64,000 bases of DNA from Parachlamydia acanthamoebae (GTDB lineage Bacteria; Chlamydiota; Chlamydiia; Chlamydiales; Parachlamydiaceae). Of the stretch, positions 55,167 through 63,988 are shown piece after piece (the first letter of the stretch is position 1; each line of letters starts with the position of its first letter). The stretch spans positions 221,038-285,037 of the forward strand of contig NZ_BAWW01000003.1 in assembly GCF_000875975.1 (NCBI RefSeq), given 5' to 3'. A program made the position numbers and the translations under genes. The notes beneath the pieces were generated by a model. That model was not told the DNA's origin. It was given only the letters and a program-made list of their open reading frames with translations, and did no database searches.

Positions 55167-55840
55167 ATGAGTTCAAGGTTGAAGGCTTAATTTTAAAAAT
55201 GCTTCCTTATGGGGAAGGGAATCATATTCTAAATGTTTTCTCAAAAGAAAATGGATTGATTTCTTTGTTTGTCAAAAAACAAAAAAAAATCTCTCATTTT
55301 TTAATCTCTCCCTTGACTCATGCCGAGTTTGTCCTAAGACCAGGAAAAGGAGAGCTTTATCCTTGCGAAGAAATTTCTCCTCTTTCTTCTTTCCTCAAAA
55401 TTCGTGAAAAAATTGAATCTTTTGAAGCTGCTTTTCATATTTTAAATGCTTTAACCCTTTCTCAGTATCCACATAAATCCGGTCCTTACCTCTATGATCT
55501 TCTTATCCGCTATCTGCACGAAATTCCCTCCAGTCCAAATGCTCAAAACTTAGCCACAAGTTTTCTTCTCAAAACATTGCGCCATGAAGGAATTTTTGGT
55601 CTCTCTGAGGTATGTACAACTTGTCAAACGCTTTTGGGAAATACCTGCTATGCCTACGGAGGAGAAAGCTATTGTTTTGATCACAGTCCTTCCCATGCTT
55701 TTGCTTTAAGTCCAGAAGAGCTCCATTCACTCCTTTTTCTCGCTTTTTGCCGGATTTTACCAGACATCAGCCATCACATTGCCCCCCTCCTCCTTCACAA
55801 AAAAGTACACGATTTATTTCATCTATCGTTTCACGCGTGA
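55163..55840 (+). CDS. recO: DNA repair protein RecO
   Basis: 225 residues. The OB-fold N-terminus reads KVEGLILKMLPYGEGNHILN and VFSKENGLISLFVKK, with the helical C-terminal domain carrying the Cys pair CTTC (in EVCTTCQTLLG) and later CF..H where the zinc site of other RecO proteins lies. RecO loads RecA with RecF/RecR during gap repair. Shorter than the E. coli protein by about 15 residues. Cotranscribed with the hydrolase. Confidence 0.88.
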   Translation: MNEFKVEGLILKMLPYGEGNHILNVFSKENGLISLFVKKQKKISHFLISPLTHAEFVLRPGKGELYPCEEISPLSSFLKIREKIESFEAAFHILNALTLSQYPHKSGPYLYDLLIRYLHEIPSSPNAQNLATSFLLKTLRHEGIFGLSEVCTTCQTLLGNTCYAYGGESYCFDHSPSHAFALSPEELHSLLFLAFCRILPDISHHIAPLLLHKKVHDLFHLSFHA

Positions 55841-55898
55841 TTTTTTGTTGCATAGATATTCACCTATATGATAGAGTTTGACTCTTCAATAATGCTCT

Positions 55899-55982
55899 GC
55901 GGAAGTGGCGGAATTGGTATACGCGCTACCTTGAGGTGGTAGTGAGAGTAATCTCGTGGGGGTTCAAGTCCCCCCTTTCGCA
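55899..55982 (+). tRNA. tRNA-Leu (GAG)
   Basis: Acceptor GCGGAAG pairs with CTTTCGC (one G-U), discriminator A 55982. The anticodon stem CTACC/GGTAG encloses loop TTGAGGT with anticodon GAG at 55933-55935. A long variable arm (TGAGAGTAATCTCG) marks a class II leucine tRNA. T arm GGGGGTTCAAGTCCCCC. No encoded CCA. Confidence 0.96.
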
Positions 55983-56064
55983 TTTCTTAGATTCCCAATA
56001 AATAGTGTTTTTAATTCTCAGATATCGTAAGCTTGAACTTAAGCTTTCAACATGAGTTTCTCCA

Positions 56065-56856
56065 ATGGACTGCTGCACATTTTGCACAGCTGCTTCTTAT
56101 AATATTAAATCTTTGTTCGAGACCCTCCGAACCCGTTTTCCATGCAATTGGTATAGAGATGTCGTGCACGTTGAAATGCCCCTTGAAAATGGCCTAAGCG
56201 ACATTTTTTACTTTTCATATGGTACAGTTGTTTGCTGGAATTTGTCTCTAGAGCAAGGATTTAAATTAATTGAGCACCTAAAAGCTTTTGAACAACAACC
56301 GCTCGATGAAATTGAGAGCGATGCCTTTACATTTTCTTATGGCCCTGTTGCTAAATTTGTAGAAGATGAATTAACGCTCCCTGACACCTCTGCACTAACG
56401 AAACTCGCCGCATCTCAAGGCCTTTCGCAGTCTGTTAAGTTAGGCGCTTTTGAAAGCAGCCTTTTAAAAACTTACAATCAAACGAAGTACCTTCCGGAAG
56501 AACTGGCGAAACGAGGACGTATCCCGCTTTCACGTAGTCAGATTCGGAAGAAGATGGGCGAACTTTTTATTGAGCGTAATTCAATTACTTTACACATTCA
56601 CGCTCTAGCTTCCCCCGACTTTTTTTGGGAATACCCTGAATTCGAAAAACTTTATTTGATGATTGTCAACGAACTCGACATCAAAGACCGAACAGAGGTT
56701 CTAAATCACCGCTTGGATGTCGTACGTGAATTGTTTGAAATGTTGGGAAGCGAGCTAAATCATCAACATTCAAGCCGACTTGAGTGGACCATTATTTGGT
56801 TAATCATTCTTGAGGTTGTCCTTACTTTATTAAGAGACGTCTTTAGACTCATATGA
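56065..56856 (+). CDS. RMD1/DUF155-family membrane protein
   Basis: 263 residues. The family pattern is clear: [18 protein letters not shown] in the first half, [20 protein letters not shown], then [19 protein letters not shown] and [18 protein letters not shown], which ends in a single C-terminal membrane helix. Relatives are yeast RMD1 and Sif2 and human RMND1, linked to mitochondria and septum or translation control. The bacterial role is not known. It overlaps yidD by the ATGA arrangement. Confidence 0.9.
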   Translation: MDCCTFCTAASYNIKSLFETLRTRFPCNWYRDVVHVEMPLENGLSDIFYFSYGTVVCWNLSLEQGFKLIEHLKAFEQQPLDEIESDAFTFSYGPVAKFVEDELTLPDTSALTKLAASQGLSQSVKLGAFESSLLKTYNQTKYLPEELAKRGRIPLSRSQIRKKMGELFIERNSITLHIHALASPDFFWEYPEFEKLYLMIVNELDIKDRTEVLNHRLDVVRELFEMLGSELNHQHSSRLEWTIIWLIILEVVLTLLRDVFRLI

Positions 56857-57062
56857 AAAAGATCACCTTATTTTTAATCCGGCTTTACCAACTTTTTGTC
56901 TCACCCATGCTAGGGCCTATCTGCCGGTTTACTCCAACTTGCTCTCAGTATGCGGTGGAGGCGATTCAAAAATACGGATTTTCTAAAGGCGTTTCCCTTG
57001 CCCTTTCCCGCATTTGCCGCTGCAACCCTCGCTGTCTGGGCGGTCACGACCCTATTCCTTAA
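56853..57062 (+). CDS. yidD: Membrane protein insertion efficiency factor YidD
   Basis: 69 residues, family length. [34 protein letters not shown] and the Cys/Arg-rich [15 protein letters not shown] are the complete signature. An amphipathic N-terminal helix binds the inner face of the membrane where YidD assists YidC in insertion. Usually next to rnpA, yidC; here instead coupled with the RMD1-like gene. Confidence 0.96.
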   Translation: MKKITLFLIRLYQLFVSPMLGPICRFTPTCSQYAVEAIQKYGFSKGVSLALSRICRCNPRCLGGHDPIP

Positions 57063-57145
57063 AAAATCATATTTGCAATCTTGTTAATAATCCAATTTTT
57101 TTCTATAAAAAATCGATCACATGATTTTTTAACCAAGGAAAAAAG

Positions 57146-58348
57146 ATGCAAATAACTACATTCGGCTCTGATTCGCCTCCTTTTATTCAACGTAATCCTC
57201 CAAGTACTCCACCACCAAGCCCCGTTCAAGATTCCATCTCGCAAGCTAATCAAAATCCATCCATTTATCCTGCAGCAAGTATTTTGCCAGGAAGCCTAGC
57301 CATTGAAGAAGACGCCCACATTCCTTTATTCGATTTAGATGATATTGAAAATGCACCTACCGAAATTCGCAAGGAATTAATTAAACAATTTGGAGATGGG
57401 CTTAAAGACATCGGATTTATTGCGATCAAGGCACCTTCATTAAGCGCAATCATCAAAGATGTCACTAAAAGCATGAAAACATATTTTGCCCTCCCTCTCG
57501 AAGAGAAAATGAAAGATTGGAATTCAGACAACTCCAAAGGATTTTCTGAACAAGGTCGAGAAACGGCTGCCGGAGCAACTCACGCGGATCGCAAAGAAAC
57601 ATTTTTTGTTCCTCCTCATTTTAAGAAATGGCCTCAAACACCTCCAGAATTTGGTCAAGTCATGGAAAGATACCATACAGAATTGACAAACCTCGCGATA
57701 AAAGTGATGCGATACGTCGCCGAATACTTAGAAGAACCTACCGAGAATGTTTCTGAAACTATCGATACGGCCTATAATTTACTTCGCTTGGCTTATTATC
57801 CAGCTCCTAAATCCGAAGATCATCCAGATAGTGTTTGGGCAAATGCGCACGAAGATTTAAATGCCTTGACTTTACTTCCGCCAACAAAAGTTCCTGGATT
57901 GCAATTATTCACGAAGGATGAACGATGGTTATCTGTAACTGCCCCAGAAGGTTCACTTATACTTAACACAGGTTTACAGCTTGAACGTTTGACTGCAGGA
58001 CTGATTAAAGCAACACTACACAGAGTTCAAAATCCTGGGGGAAAATATACCTACCAAGCACGGCACTCGAGCATTTTCTTTGCTTCCTGGGCACCAGAAA
58101 AATCACTAGCACCATTAAAAAAATGTGTAGAAAAAATCACCGAGAATATGTCGGAAGAAGAACGAACAACCTATCTGCTACAATATCCTGATGTAACAGT
58201 GCAGGAAAATCTCATTTCACGCCTTATCGAAATGGGCACAATTCCCAATCCCACAAGAGAACAAGTTGCTGAACTTCATCAAAAAGGTCTTCTACAGAGA
58301 CCTCCTCTACATGTTGTAGAAGAATTTTCTGATCTTTTTAATTCGTAA
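57146..58348 (+). CDS. 2-oxoglutarate/Fe(II) oxygenase (isopenicillin-N-synthase-like)
   Basis: 400 residues, AAGGAAAAA upstream of ATG. After a 45-residue disordered Pro/Ser head (PPSTPPPSPVQDS) come the DIOX_N domain (IPLFDLDDIENAPTEIRKEL) and the double-stranded beta-helix core with iron ligands H235 and D237 in AHEDLNALTL, H292 in ATLHRVQNPG, and R306-H-S in the RxS co-substrate site. Iron and 2-oxoglutarate ligands are therefore complete. Such enzymes hydroxylate or desaturate small molecules in plants and fungi; here the substrate is unknown. A terminator follows. Confidence 0.88.
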   Translation: MQITTFGSDSPPFIQRNPPSTPPPSPVQDSISQANQNPSIYPAASILPGSLAIEEDAHIPLFDLDDIENAPTEIRKELIKQFGDGLKDIGFIAIKAPSLSAIIKDVTKSMKTYFALPLEEKMKDWNSDNSKGFSEQGRETAAGATHADRKETFFVPPHFKKWPQTPPEFGQVMERYHTELTNLAIKVMRYVAEYLEEPTENVSETIDTAYNLLRLAYYPAPKSEDHPDSVWANAHEDLNALTLLPPTKVPGLQLFTKDERWLSVTAPEGSLILNTGLQLERLTAGLIKATLHRVQNPGGKYTYQARHSSIFFASWAPEKSLAPLKKCVEKITENMSEEERTTYLLQYPDVTVQENLISRLIEMGTIPNPTREQVAELHQKGLLQRPPLHVVEEFSDLFNS

Positions 58349-58354
58349 AGATTT

Positions 58355-58389
58355 TGTGCACTTCTCCAAAAAGAAGTGCACATTTTTTT
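58355..58389 (+). terminator. Rho-independent terminator after the oxygenase gene
   Basis: Perfect 11-bp stem TGTGCACTTCT / AGAAGTGCACA (58355-58365, 58372-58382), 6-base loop CCAAAA, then seven T (58383-58389). It overlaps the stop codon of the convergent gene. Confidence 0.93.
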
Positions 58390-59371
58390 AGCTCTGGCTT
58401 TGATAGATCAATAAGTCCTTTCTGTCCGTTGTTCTATCTTTATCCACAGAAAATTCAGGAACAGTTTCTAGCAAGACAGAGATCACCTGGTCTAAAACAA
58501 CTTTTCCAAATTCAGGATTATCTTGCGAAACACTTCCATAAACTTTTAATAAAGGTGCCGCATGGTTCCACTTGGAGCCCAGCAATACCTCTTCCATTTT
58601 GGCATATTGGAATTTGACATCTGAGCTTGACGGAATGACGACGACTTGGACTTTTCCATCTCTTTCGCGCTTTTCAGCTGTGACAGTCAATTTTACTCCC
58701 ACATCATCCATAATGGTGTAACCCGGTTGCAAGTTTTGACCATAGGCAATAAAATATTCTGGCTCGGAAAGCTGCTTCGTTTGGGTAATAAAGGTATCCC
58801 AAAGCTTAAGATCATTTTGATCAGGATGTCCAGGCCCTTCGGGATAAACAAGATTCACCAATAGGGTCCATCCACCTTCCCCCTCATGAGCATTTAAACC
58901 GATCCATGCCATACAAATCATTTTGTCATAAGCATCAGTCTGAAAAGCCCAGACAGGATACATCCCCCAACGATGTTTAAAATCTTTGAATCTTTGAGGA
59001 TATTTCTTTTTTAAGTTATTAATCTCCGCATTTTCACTGAACGTCTCAGGACCGGTCTGTACTGTGTTTTCACTGAGCTTAACTCTTAAAATCGGGACCT
59101 TTAATGAAGCCGGATCTTTAAAATATTCCTCTAAAACTTCTTTAGGGCCCCAGTATGTCCAATCATAGCCATTCAATTTGCCTTTCGGGCTCATCGCTAT
59201 AAAGTCATCCGGAATTTTTGGTTCTACTGCTAAAGGATAAAAAAGATGGGGCAGCAATTTCAGAATTCTCAAATTACTTTGAACATCGACGGCTTTGTCT
59301 GGTGAAATGGCATATGAAGTATGCATGGAAATGCAGCTGACAAATAAAAAGATTCTGAAAAGTATACGCAT
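58388..59371 (-). CDS. Exported hypothetical protein
   Basis: 327 residues with a signal peptide (MRILFRIFLFVSCISMHTSYA). GAGGG lies 7 bases before the ATG. The mature protein has mixed strands and is Trp/Tyr/Pro-rich with conserved-looking motifs KLNGYDWTYWGPKEVLEEYF, HRWGMYPVWAFQ and CMAWIGLNAHEGEGGWTLL. No lipobox. Family not recognised; periplasmic or surface location inferred. Confidence 0.65.
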   Translation of the reverse strand: MRILFRIFLFVSCISMHTSYAISPDKAVDVQSNLRILKLLPHLFYPLAVEPKIPDDFIAMSPKGKLNGYDWTYWGPKEVLEEYFKDPASLKVPILRVKLSENTVQTGPETFSENAEINNLKKKYPQRFKDFKHRWGMYPVWAFQTDAYDKMICMAWIGLNAHEGEGGWTLLVNLVYPEGPGHPDQNDLKLWDTFITQTKQLSEPEYFIAYGQNLQPGYTIMDDVGVKLTVTAEKRERDGKVQVVVIPSSSDVKFQYAKMEEVLLGSKWNHAAPLLKVYGSVSQDNPEFGKVVLDQVISVLLETVPEFSVDKDRTTDRKDLLIYQSQS

Positions 59372-59525
59372 CTAAACCCTCAAATATTTTTTTCAGCAAT
59401 ACTACCACAAAATCTTTTTGCAGCAACTTCTATTTTTAATTATATTTTAATGAAGAACTTCTCTCTATTCTTGCATAGAGGATAGGGACATGCTATGTAT
59501 ATTTTAATTTATCCAGGAAAATCCT

Positions 59526-60323
59526 ATGTCCGAACCGGCAGTTGAAGTGATTGAATTGAGCCATATTTATAATACGCGGCTTGCAGTTGATAAAATCTCA
59601 TTTGCAATTGAGCCCGGAAGTACTTTTGGGTTGCTAGGTCCTAATGGTGCAGGAAAAAGCACAACCATAAAAATGCTCACCACTCTTTTACCAGTAACCT
59701 CTGGAACAGCTTTTATCGGAGGTTACGATCTCAACACTCAACCAGCACAAATCCGCCAACTAATCGGATATGTGCCTCAACTTCTTTCTGCCGATGGAGA
59801 ATTGACGGGATACGAAAATTTAGTTCTCTCCGCCAAATTATATGGCCTCTCTAAAAAGCAAAGAGAAAAACGTATTGCTGAATTATTAGAATTTATGGGG
59901 CTTTCAGATTTTGCTAATCAATTGGTCAATCAATATTCAGGCGGGATGATTAGACGTTTGGAAATTGCCCAAGCGCTTGTTCACGAACCCCAGGTTTTAT
60001 TTCTTGATGAACCAACGGTTGGATTAGATCCAGCTGCCCGCAAAACCTTATGGAAACACATTCAGGAATGGCGGCAAACATTTGGAACGACCATTTTGAT
60101 GACAACCCATGACATGGATGAAGCCGATAACCTATGCGATATTGTGGCTTTTATGCACATGGGGCATATTGTCGCGATGGATGCCCCCCTTCATTTGAAA
60201 GCAACTCTTGGTCCAAAAGCTACTTTGGATGATGTTTTTATCTTACATACAGGAAGTTCCATCAAAGAAACAGGAGATTATGGCCATGTCAAACAAATTC
60301 GAAACACCATATCCCATCTTTAA
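59526..60323 (+). CDS. ABC-2 type exporter, ATP-binding subunit
   Basis: 265 residues. Walker A GPNGAGKST (38-46), Q loop VPQ, signature QYSGGMIRRLEIAQ (SGG 138-140), Walker B VLFLDEPTVGLDP (about 157-169) and switch TTHDMDEADNLCD (His present). The closest group is DrrA/CcmA-like exporters, which couple ATP use to drug, lipid or polysaccharide export. It overlaps the permease gene by 38 bases. Confidence 0.93.
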   Translation: MSEPAVEVIELSHIYNTRLAVDKISFAIEPGSTFGLLGPNGAGKSTTIKMLTTLLPVTSGTAFIGGYDLNTQPAQIRQLIGYVPQLLSADGELTGYENLVLSAKLYGLSKKQREKRIAELLEFMGLSDFANQLVNQYSGGMIRRLEIAQALVHEPQVLFLDEPTVGLDPAARKTLWKHIQEWRQTFGTTILMTTHDMDEADNLCDIVAFMHMGHIVAMDAPLHLKATLGPKATLDDVFILHTGSSIKETGDYGHVKQIRNTISHL

Positions 60324-61098
60324 AATCATCGGACAACGAATTGAACAAGTTCTGGCAATTGTAGAAGCTGATATACGCAAACTCCACCATGATCCTTATG
60401 AACTTTTAACACGGATGATCCAACCCGCTATTTGGCTTTTAATTTTCGGACAGGCCATGGCAAAAGCCAGAGCAATTCCTACAGGAACACTTTCTTACCT
60501 AGATTTCATCGCTCCAGGAATCCTAGCCCAAAGTATTCTATTTATCGCCATTTTTTACGGAATTGCCTTAATTTGGGAACGCGATATGGGTATTTTGCAT
60601 AAAATTTTAGTCTCACCAACCCCAAGATCTATTTTAGTCATTGGACGTGCAATTGCAGCTGGTTTAAGAGGCCTTTCACAGATATTCATCATTTATCTAA
60701 TCTCCATGTTTTTAGGAGTCCATATACGGTGGGAATTTTTGCCCATTCTGGGAGTCTTAGCCACAGTCATGTTAGGAGGAGCCATTTTTTCAACATTCTC
60801 GCTGATTATTGCCGCGATCGTGAAAAAAAGAGAGCGTTTTATGGGAATTGGACAAGTAATGACCATGCCCCTTTTTTTTGCAAGTAATGCTCTATATCCC
60901 CTTGAAATGATGCCCGGTTGGTTGCAGGTTGTCTCTATTTTGAACCCCTTGACTTATCAAGTCGATGCTCTCCGCAGTTTTATGGTGACTGGAGAAGCCA
61001 CCACCTTTGGTCTGTTTGTGGATTTTGGCGTGGGAATTTTAGCTCTCAGCATTCTGATTAGCATTGCGACTAAAATCTATCCAAAAATTCTTTATTAA
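60286..61098 (+). CDS. ABC-2 type exporter, permease subunit
   Basis: 270 residues from ATG 60286 with GGAG 9 bases before it; the frame is open further inside the ATPase gene. Six membrane segments, for instance FIAPGILAQSILFIAIFYGI, GLSQIFIIYLISMFLGVH and VGILALSILISIATK. The ABC-2 motif region FASNALYPLEMMPGWLQVVS and NPLTYQVDALRSFM identifies the family. Works with the upstream ATPase; cargo not deducible. Confidence 0.93.
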   Translation: MSNKFETPYPIFKIIGQRIEQVLAIVEADIRKLHHDPYELLTRMIQPAIWLLIFGQAMAKARAIPTGTLSYLDFIAPGILAQSILFIAIFYGIALIWERDMGILHKILVSPTPRSILVIGRAIAAGLRGLSQIFIIYLISMFLGVHIRWEFLPILGVLATVMLGGAIFSTFSLIIAAIVKKRERFMGIGQVMTMPLFFASNALYPLEMMPGWLQVVSILNPLTYQVDALRSFMVTGEATTFGLFVDFGVGILALSILISIATKIYPKILY

Positions 61099-61136
61099 TG
61101 GTCGAGATTCTTAAAAGCTTCATTTTGGTAGCGCTT

Positions 61137-62366
61137 TTATCCGTTTACATCTTTCGCATGGAAATCCCAAATCTTAATCTGATCATCATTTGCTACGGCT
61201 AAAGTTTGTTCCCGAAAATCGAGCGAAAAGTTTTCCCGATCATTGACAGAAAAGGCTTGAATAGGCTCAAGGGTATCACTATCAAAAAAACGTACAGTCC
61301 CTGATGAAGAGGCATGATAAGCTAGTGTATAACCGCTCAATTGCAAAGATCCCATACTCATCTCTAAACTATCCTCTCCTGTTTTTAAAACATTTACAAT
61401 CATTTCTTTTTCAAAATTTACCAAATTCCATTTAACCAATTCCCCGTTTTCGTAACTTGCAATAAGTTGCTGACGATCCATGGTAAAAGACTTCATGTAT
61501 AATGCATCCGGAATCAATCTTTCATCCTCGAAAATTTCCTCATGATATAATTCTGCACAGGGTTTAGAAAGGCTTCTTAAATCCCATACAGGACATTCCG
61601 CACCTTGTTCTATTTCATTAGATACAACGATAAAATTGCCTTTAAAGTGGAGCTCTCGACAGAGAATATTTTCCATAAATAGCTTTCTGACTAGTTTATC
61701 TTGTCGTATATCCCGCATTTCCATGTAAGAATCTCCTTCGCTTAATCCAAATGCTATGAAAGTAGTCCCATCTCCTTCAATCCCCTTTAAACATTCTATT
61801 TCAGAAGTATACGCATGTATAACCTTCATCGAATCTCTATCTCGAACCTGTATTTCATCAAGATATTTGCTTTTAACTCCTGTAGCTAAGCCTTCTCTCA
61901 AAATCTCTAACCCACAAAAACGCTGAAAGGAAGAAGGTTGAATTGCTCGCACAAGTTTTCCCTGGGAGGTAGAACAACAAATATCTTCAGAGCTCATACT
62001 AAAGAAAATATCTGCTTGCAGTTTAATTTTTTGAACCACATGGTTCATCGTCAATGTGCGACAGAAAGGAAGCGACTGAGAAGCGGGGATGTGTATGAGG
62101 TCTTTGAAGGCACGACTATAATATATTTTTTTCCAAGACGAAAGTTGTGCTTCAACCGTTTGAGAAAGCACAATTCCTCTCCAACACACATTATCTTCAG
62201 CTATTTTTTTGAATGCTGAACATACAAGCCTAAGATCTATTAGCTGCATCGCTCCCAAGTGTTTAAATATTTCTAAAAGTAACTCTTGAGGGAATTCTGA
62301 AATGTATGAAGGCACACTTTCGTGAAATACGCAACCATTGACAGCAGATAAAGTTAGATGTTCCAT
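61137..62366 (-). CDS. F-box protein with WD-type propeller
   Basis: 409 residues from ATG 62366 (GAAGG 8 bases before); the TTG at 62381 is rejected. An F-box at about residues 20-60 (FPQELLLEIFKHLGAMQLID, then LRLVCSAFKKIAEDNVCW) is followed by weak WD/beta-propeller blades, such as VWDLRSLSKPCAELYHE and the final LAVANDDQIKIWDF. F-boxes recruit substrates to SCF ubiquitin ligases of eukaryotes, so a host-cell role is inferred. No signal peptide. Cotranscribed with and paralogous to the gene at 62382. Confidence 0.8.
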   Translation of the reverse strand: MEHLTLSAVNGCVFHESVPSYISEFPQELLLEIFKHLGAMQLIDLRLVCSAFKKIAEDNVCWRGIVLSQTVEAQLSSWKKIYYSRAFKDLIHIPASQSLPFCRTLTMNHVVQKIKLQADIFFSMSSEDICCSTSQGKLVRAIQPSSFQRFCGLEILREGLATGVKSKYLDEIQVRDRDSMKVIHAYTSEIECLKGIEGDGTTFIAFGLSEGDSYMEMRDIRQDKLVRKLFMENILCRELHFKGNFIVVSNEIEQGAECPVWDLRSLSKPCAELYHEEIFEDERLIPDALYMKSFTMDRQQLIASYENGELVKWNLVNFEKEMIVNVLKTGEDSLEMSMGSLQLSGYTLAYHASSSGTVRFFDSDTLEPIQAFSVNDRENFSLDFREQTLAVANDDQIKIWDFHAKDVNG

Positions 62367-62381
62367 TGTGATAACCTTCAA

Positions 62382-63662
62382 TTATATGTTTAGAATATTA
62401 CTAGAACGAAAATCATAAACTTTTAAAACGTTCGCTTCATTTTGATGCACGAGTACTCCATTCAGGAAATCAAACGCTTTATCTTTTCCTTCTTCAATGG
62501 TAATAAAGCCTATAATATCAAAAGAATGGCGATCTATAAAACGAAGCAGTCCTGATCGGTAGTGGCAGACAATGATAGAACCATCTATTTTAAGACCTCT
62601 AGAACCTGTTAATGGAAACACTCGAGCAGGTTTATCGATAATAGAGCCTTTTAAGATATCCCATTCAAATATTTCCCCATTTTTATAACTCACAACGAGG
62701 TTTCCCTGATCCATAGCCATGCACTTTGGGAAAATGGAAAAACCACCTTCTTCATAGCACAATTCTGCCAACAAATTATTTTGAGAAAGCTTTTCAAAAG
62801 GGACATCGATGGCTTTACGTAAATCCCAAACACTACAAGTCTCGTCTGTGTGCATTTTATAAGCTACAGCTAAATGGTTGTCCTCAATCTGAAACTGAGA
62901 AACTTGAGAAGGAAGCTTGAAATGGAAGCGAGGAGCTGCAGCTTGTCTAATATCCCATATACATATCTCTGAATGCGTTAGATCTGGAGATCCTAAAAGA
63001 AGGGCTACGCTAGATTCATCGGCTGCAAGGGTCGTCATAGAAGGGATAGAATGGGAGACATTCACATATGACTGCAGGGAATAAGTTTGTCGCAATTGAC
63101 CTGTTTCAAGATCCAGATTACAAACACTTCTAATTTCTGCTTCGTCTGCATCTTTTCCGATTTGACAAACTGTCAGAAAACATTTGTTTGCCACAATAGC
63201 TTGATCAAAATATTTCAAATGTAATGGTGATGGTATTGTACGTAAAATCTTTCCAGAAAGATCTATTTGCTGAAAATTATTTAAGCTTAGGCTACAGAAA
63301 AATTCATTCTTGTTAAGAAATACTCTTCTGATGGGCGAATCCAACGAAAGCGTATGAATATTTGGATGAGTTCTACTCTTTAAGACATCGTGAAGATGTT
63401 TTTTACAAACAGATTTGAAGACATAACTTTCTTTCCAACTCAAACATGATACTGGTAAATCGAATTTTTTATAGTAATGATCCTGTCTACATAACTTTTT
63501 CCATTGGGTATCATCAGAAGATAGACACTTTAAAAGTTTACAGACTAAAGAAACCATTATTAGTTCTTTCGGATTCAAATATTGAAGAATTTTCAATGTG
63601 ATTTCGTGGGGAAAAGCTAAAAGATGAGCGGGTGCGAAGGGGGATAAATCATTAATCTCCAT
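62382..63662 (-). CDS. F-box protein with WD-type propeller, paralogue
   Basis: 426 residues, GGAGATTT before ATG 63662. F-box at about residues 15-60: FPHEITLKILQYLNPKELIM, then VSLVCKLLKCLSSDDTQWKK. Propeller-like blades follow, such as EICIWDIRQAAAPRFHF, CSVWDLRKAIDVPFEK and NVLKVYDFRSSN. It shares layout and several motifs (VWDLR, YKNGEI-type) with the downstream paralogue, 16 bases apart, pointing to tandem duplication. Being first in the pair, it may be read from its own promoter or from the rRNA side. Host ubiquitin adaptor role inferred. Confidence 0.8.
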   Translation of the reverse strand: MEINDLSPFAPAHLLAFPHEITLKILQYLNPKELIMVSLVCKLLKCLSSDDTQWKKLCRQDHYYKKFDLPVSCLSWKESYVFKSVCKKHLHDVLKSRTHPNIHTLSLDSPIRRVFLNKNEFFCSLSLNNFQQIDLSGKILRTIPSPLHLKYFDQAIVANKCFLTVCQIGKDADEAEIRSVCNLDLETGQLRQTYSLQSYVNVSHSIPSMTTLAADESSVALLLGSPDLTHSEICIWDIRQAAAPRFHFKLPSQVSQFQIEDNHLAVAYKMHTDETCSVWDLRKAIDVPFEKLSQNNLLAELCYEEGGFSIFPKCMAMDQGNLVVSYKNGEIFEWDILKGSIIDKPARVFPLTGSRGLKIDGSIIVCHYRSGLLRFIDRHSFDIIGFITIEEGKDKAFDFLNGVLVHQNEANVLKVYDFRSSNILNI

Positions 63663-63916
63663 AAATCTCCTATAATGAACGATTTAAGGAAAAAAATTCT
63701 ATCCGTTATTCCTATAAAAAGCAAATACTCTCCTTAAATAAGTTGAAAGCGGCTTTTTACAGACAAATTTCTTAGACATTATAAAAATTTGATTTAATGA
63801 ATCTGGAATCAGCTGGAAGTCAAATCTCAAAAATGAGATTTTATTGGTTGTTGTCCTAGATACTGTAAGGAAGGACATCCCTTAATTTCAAATAAATTCA
63901 GAGATAAAAATCGGTA

Positions 63917-63954
63917 AAACAAAAAAACCCTAACAACGAGAGTTATTAGGGTTT
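63917..63954 (-). terminator. Terminator read on the minus strand
   Basis: Nine-bp stem AAACCCTAA / TTAGGGTTT (63925-63933, 63946-63954). On the minus strand it is followed by a T-rich tail formed by the A run 63921-63927. A second 6-bp hairpin, TCCATC/GATGGA (63964-63969, 63974-63979), lies between it and the putative 5S end. The 63663-63916 gap before it shows no gene. Confidence 0.75.
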
Positions 63955-63988
63955 GAAAGATAGTCCATCAAAGGATGGAATAAAAAAA

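Noticed and set aside
57107..57130. Hairpin AAAAAATC/GATTTTTT after yidD
   Set aside because: Stem is nearly all A-T and would be unstable; it may contribute to termination but cannot be supported alone.
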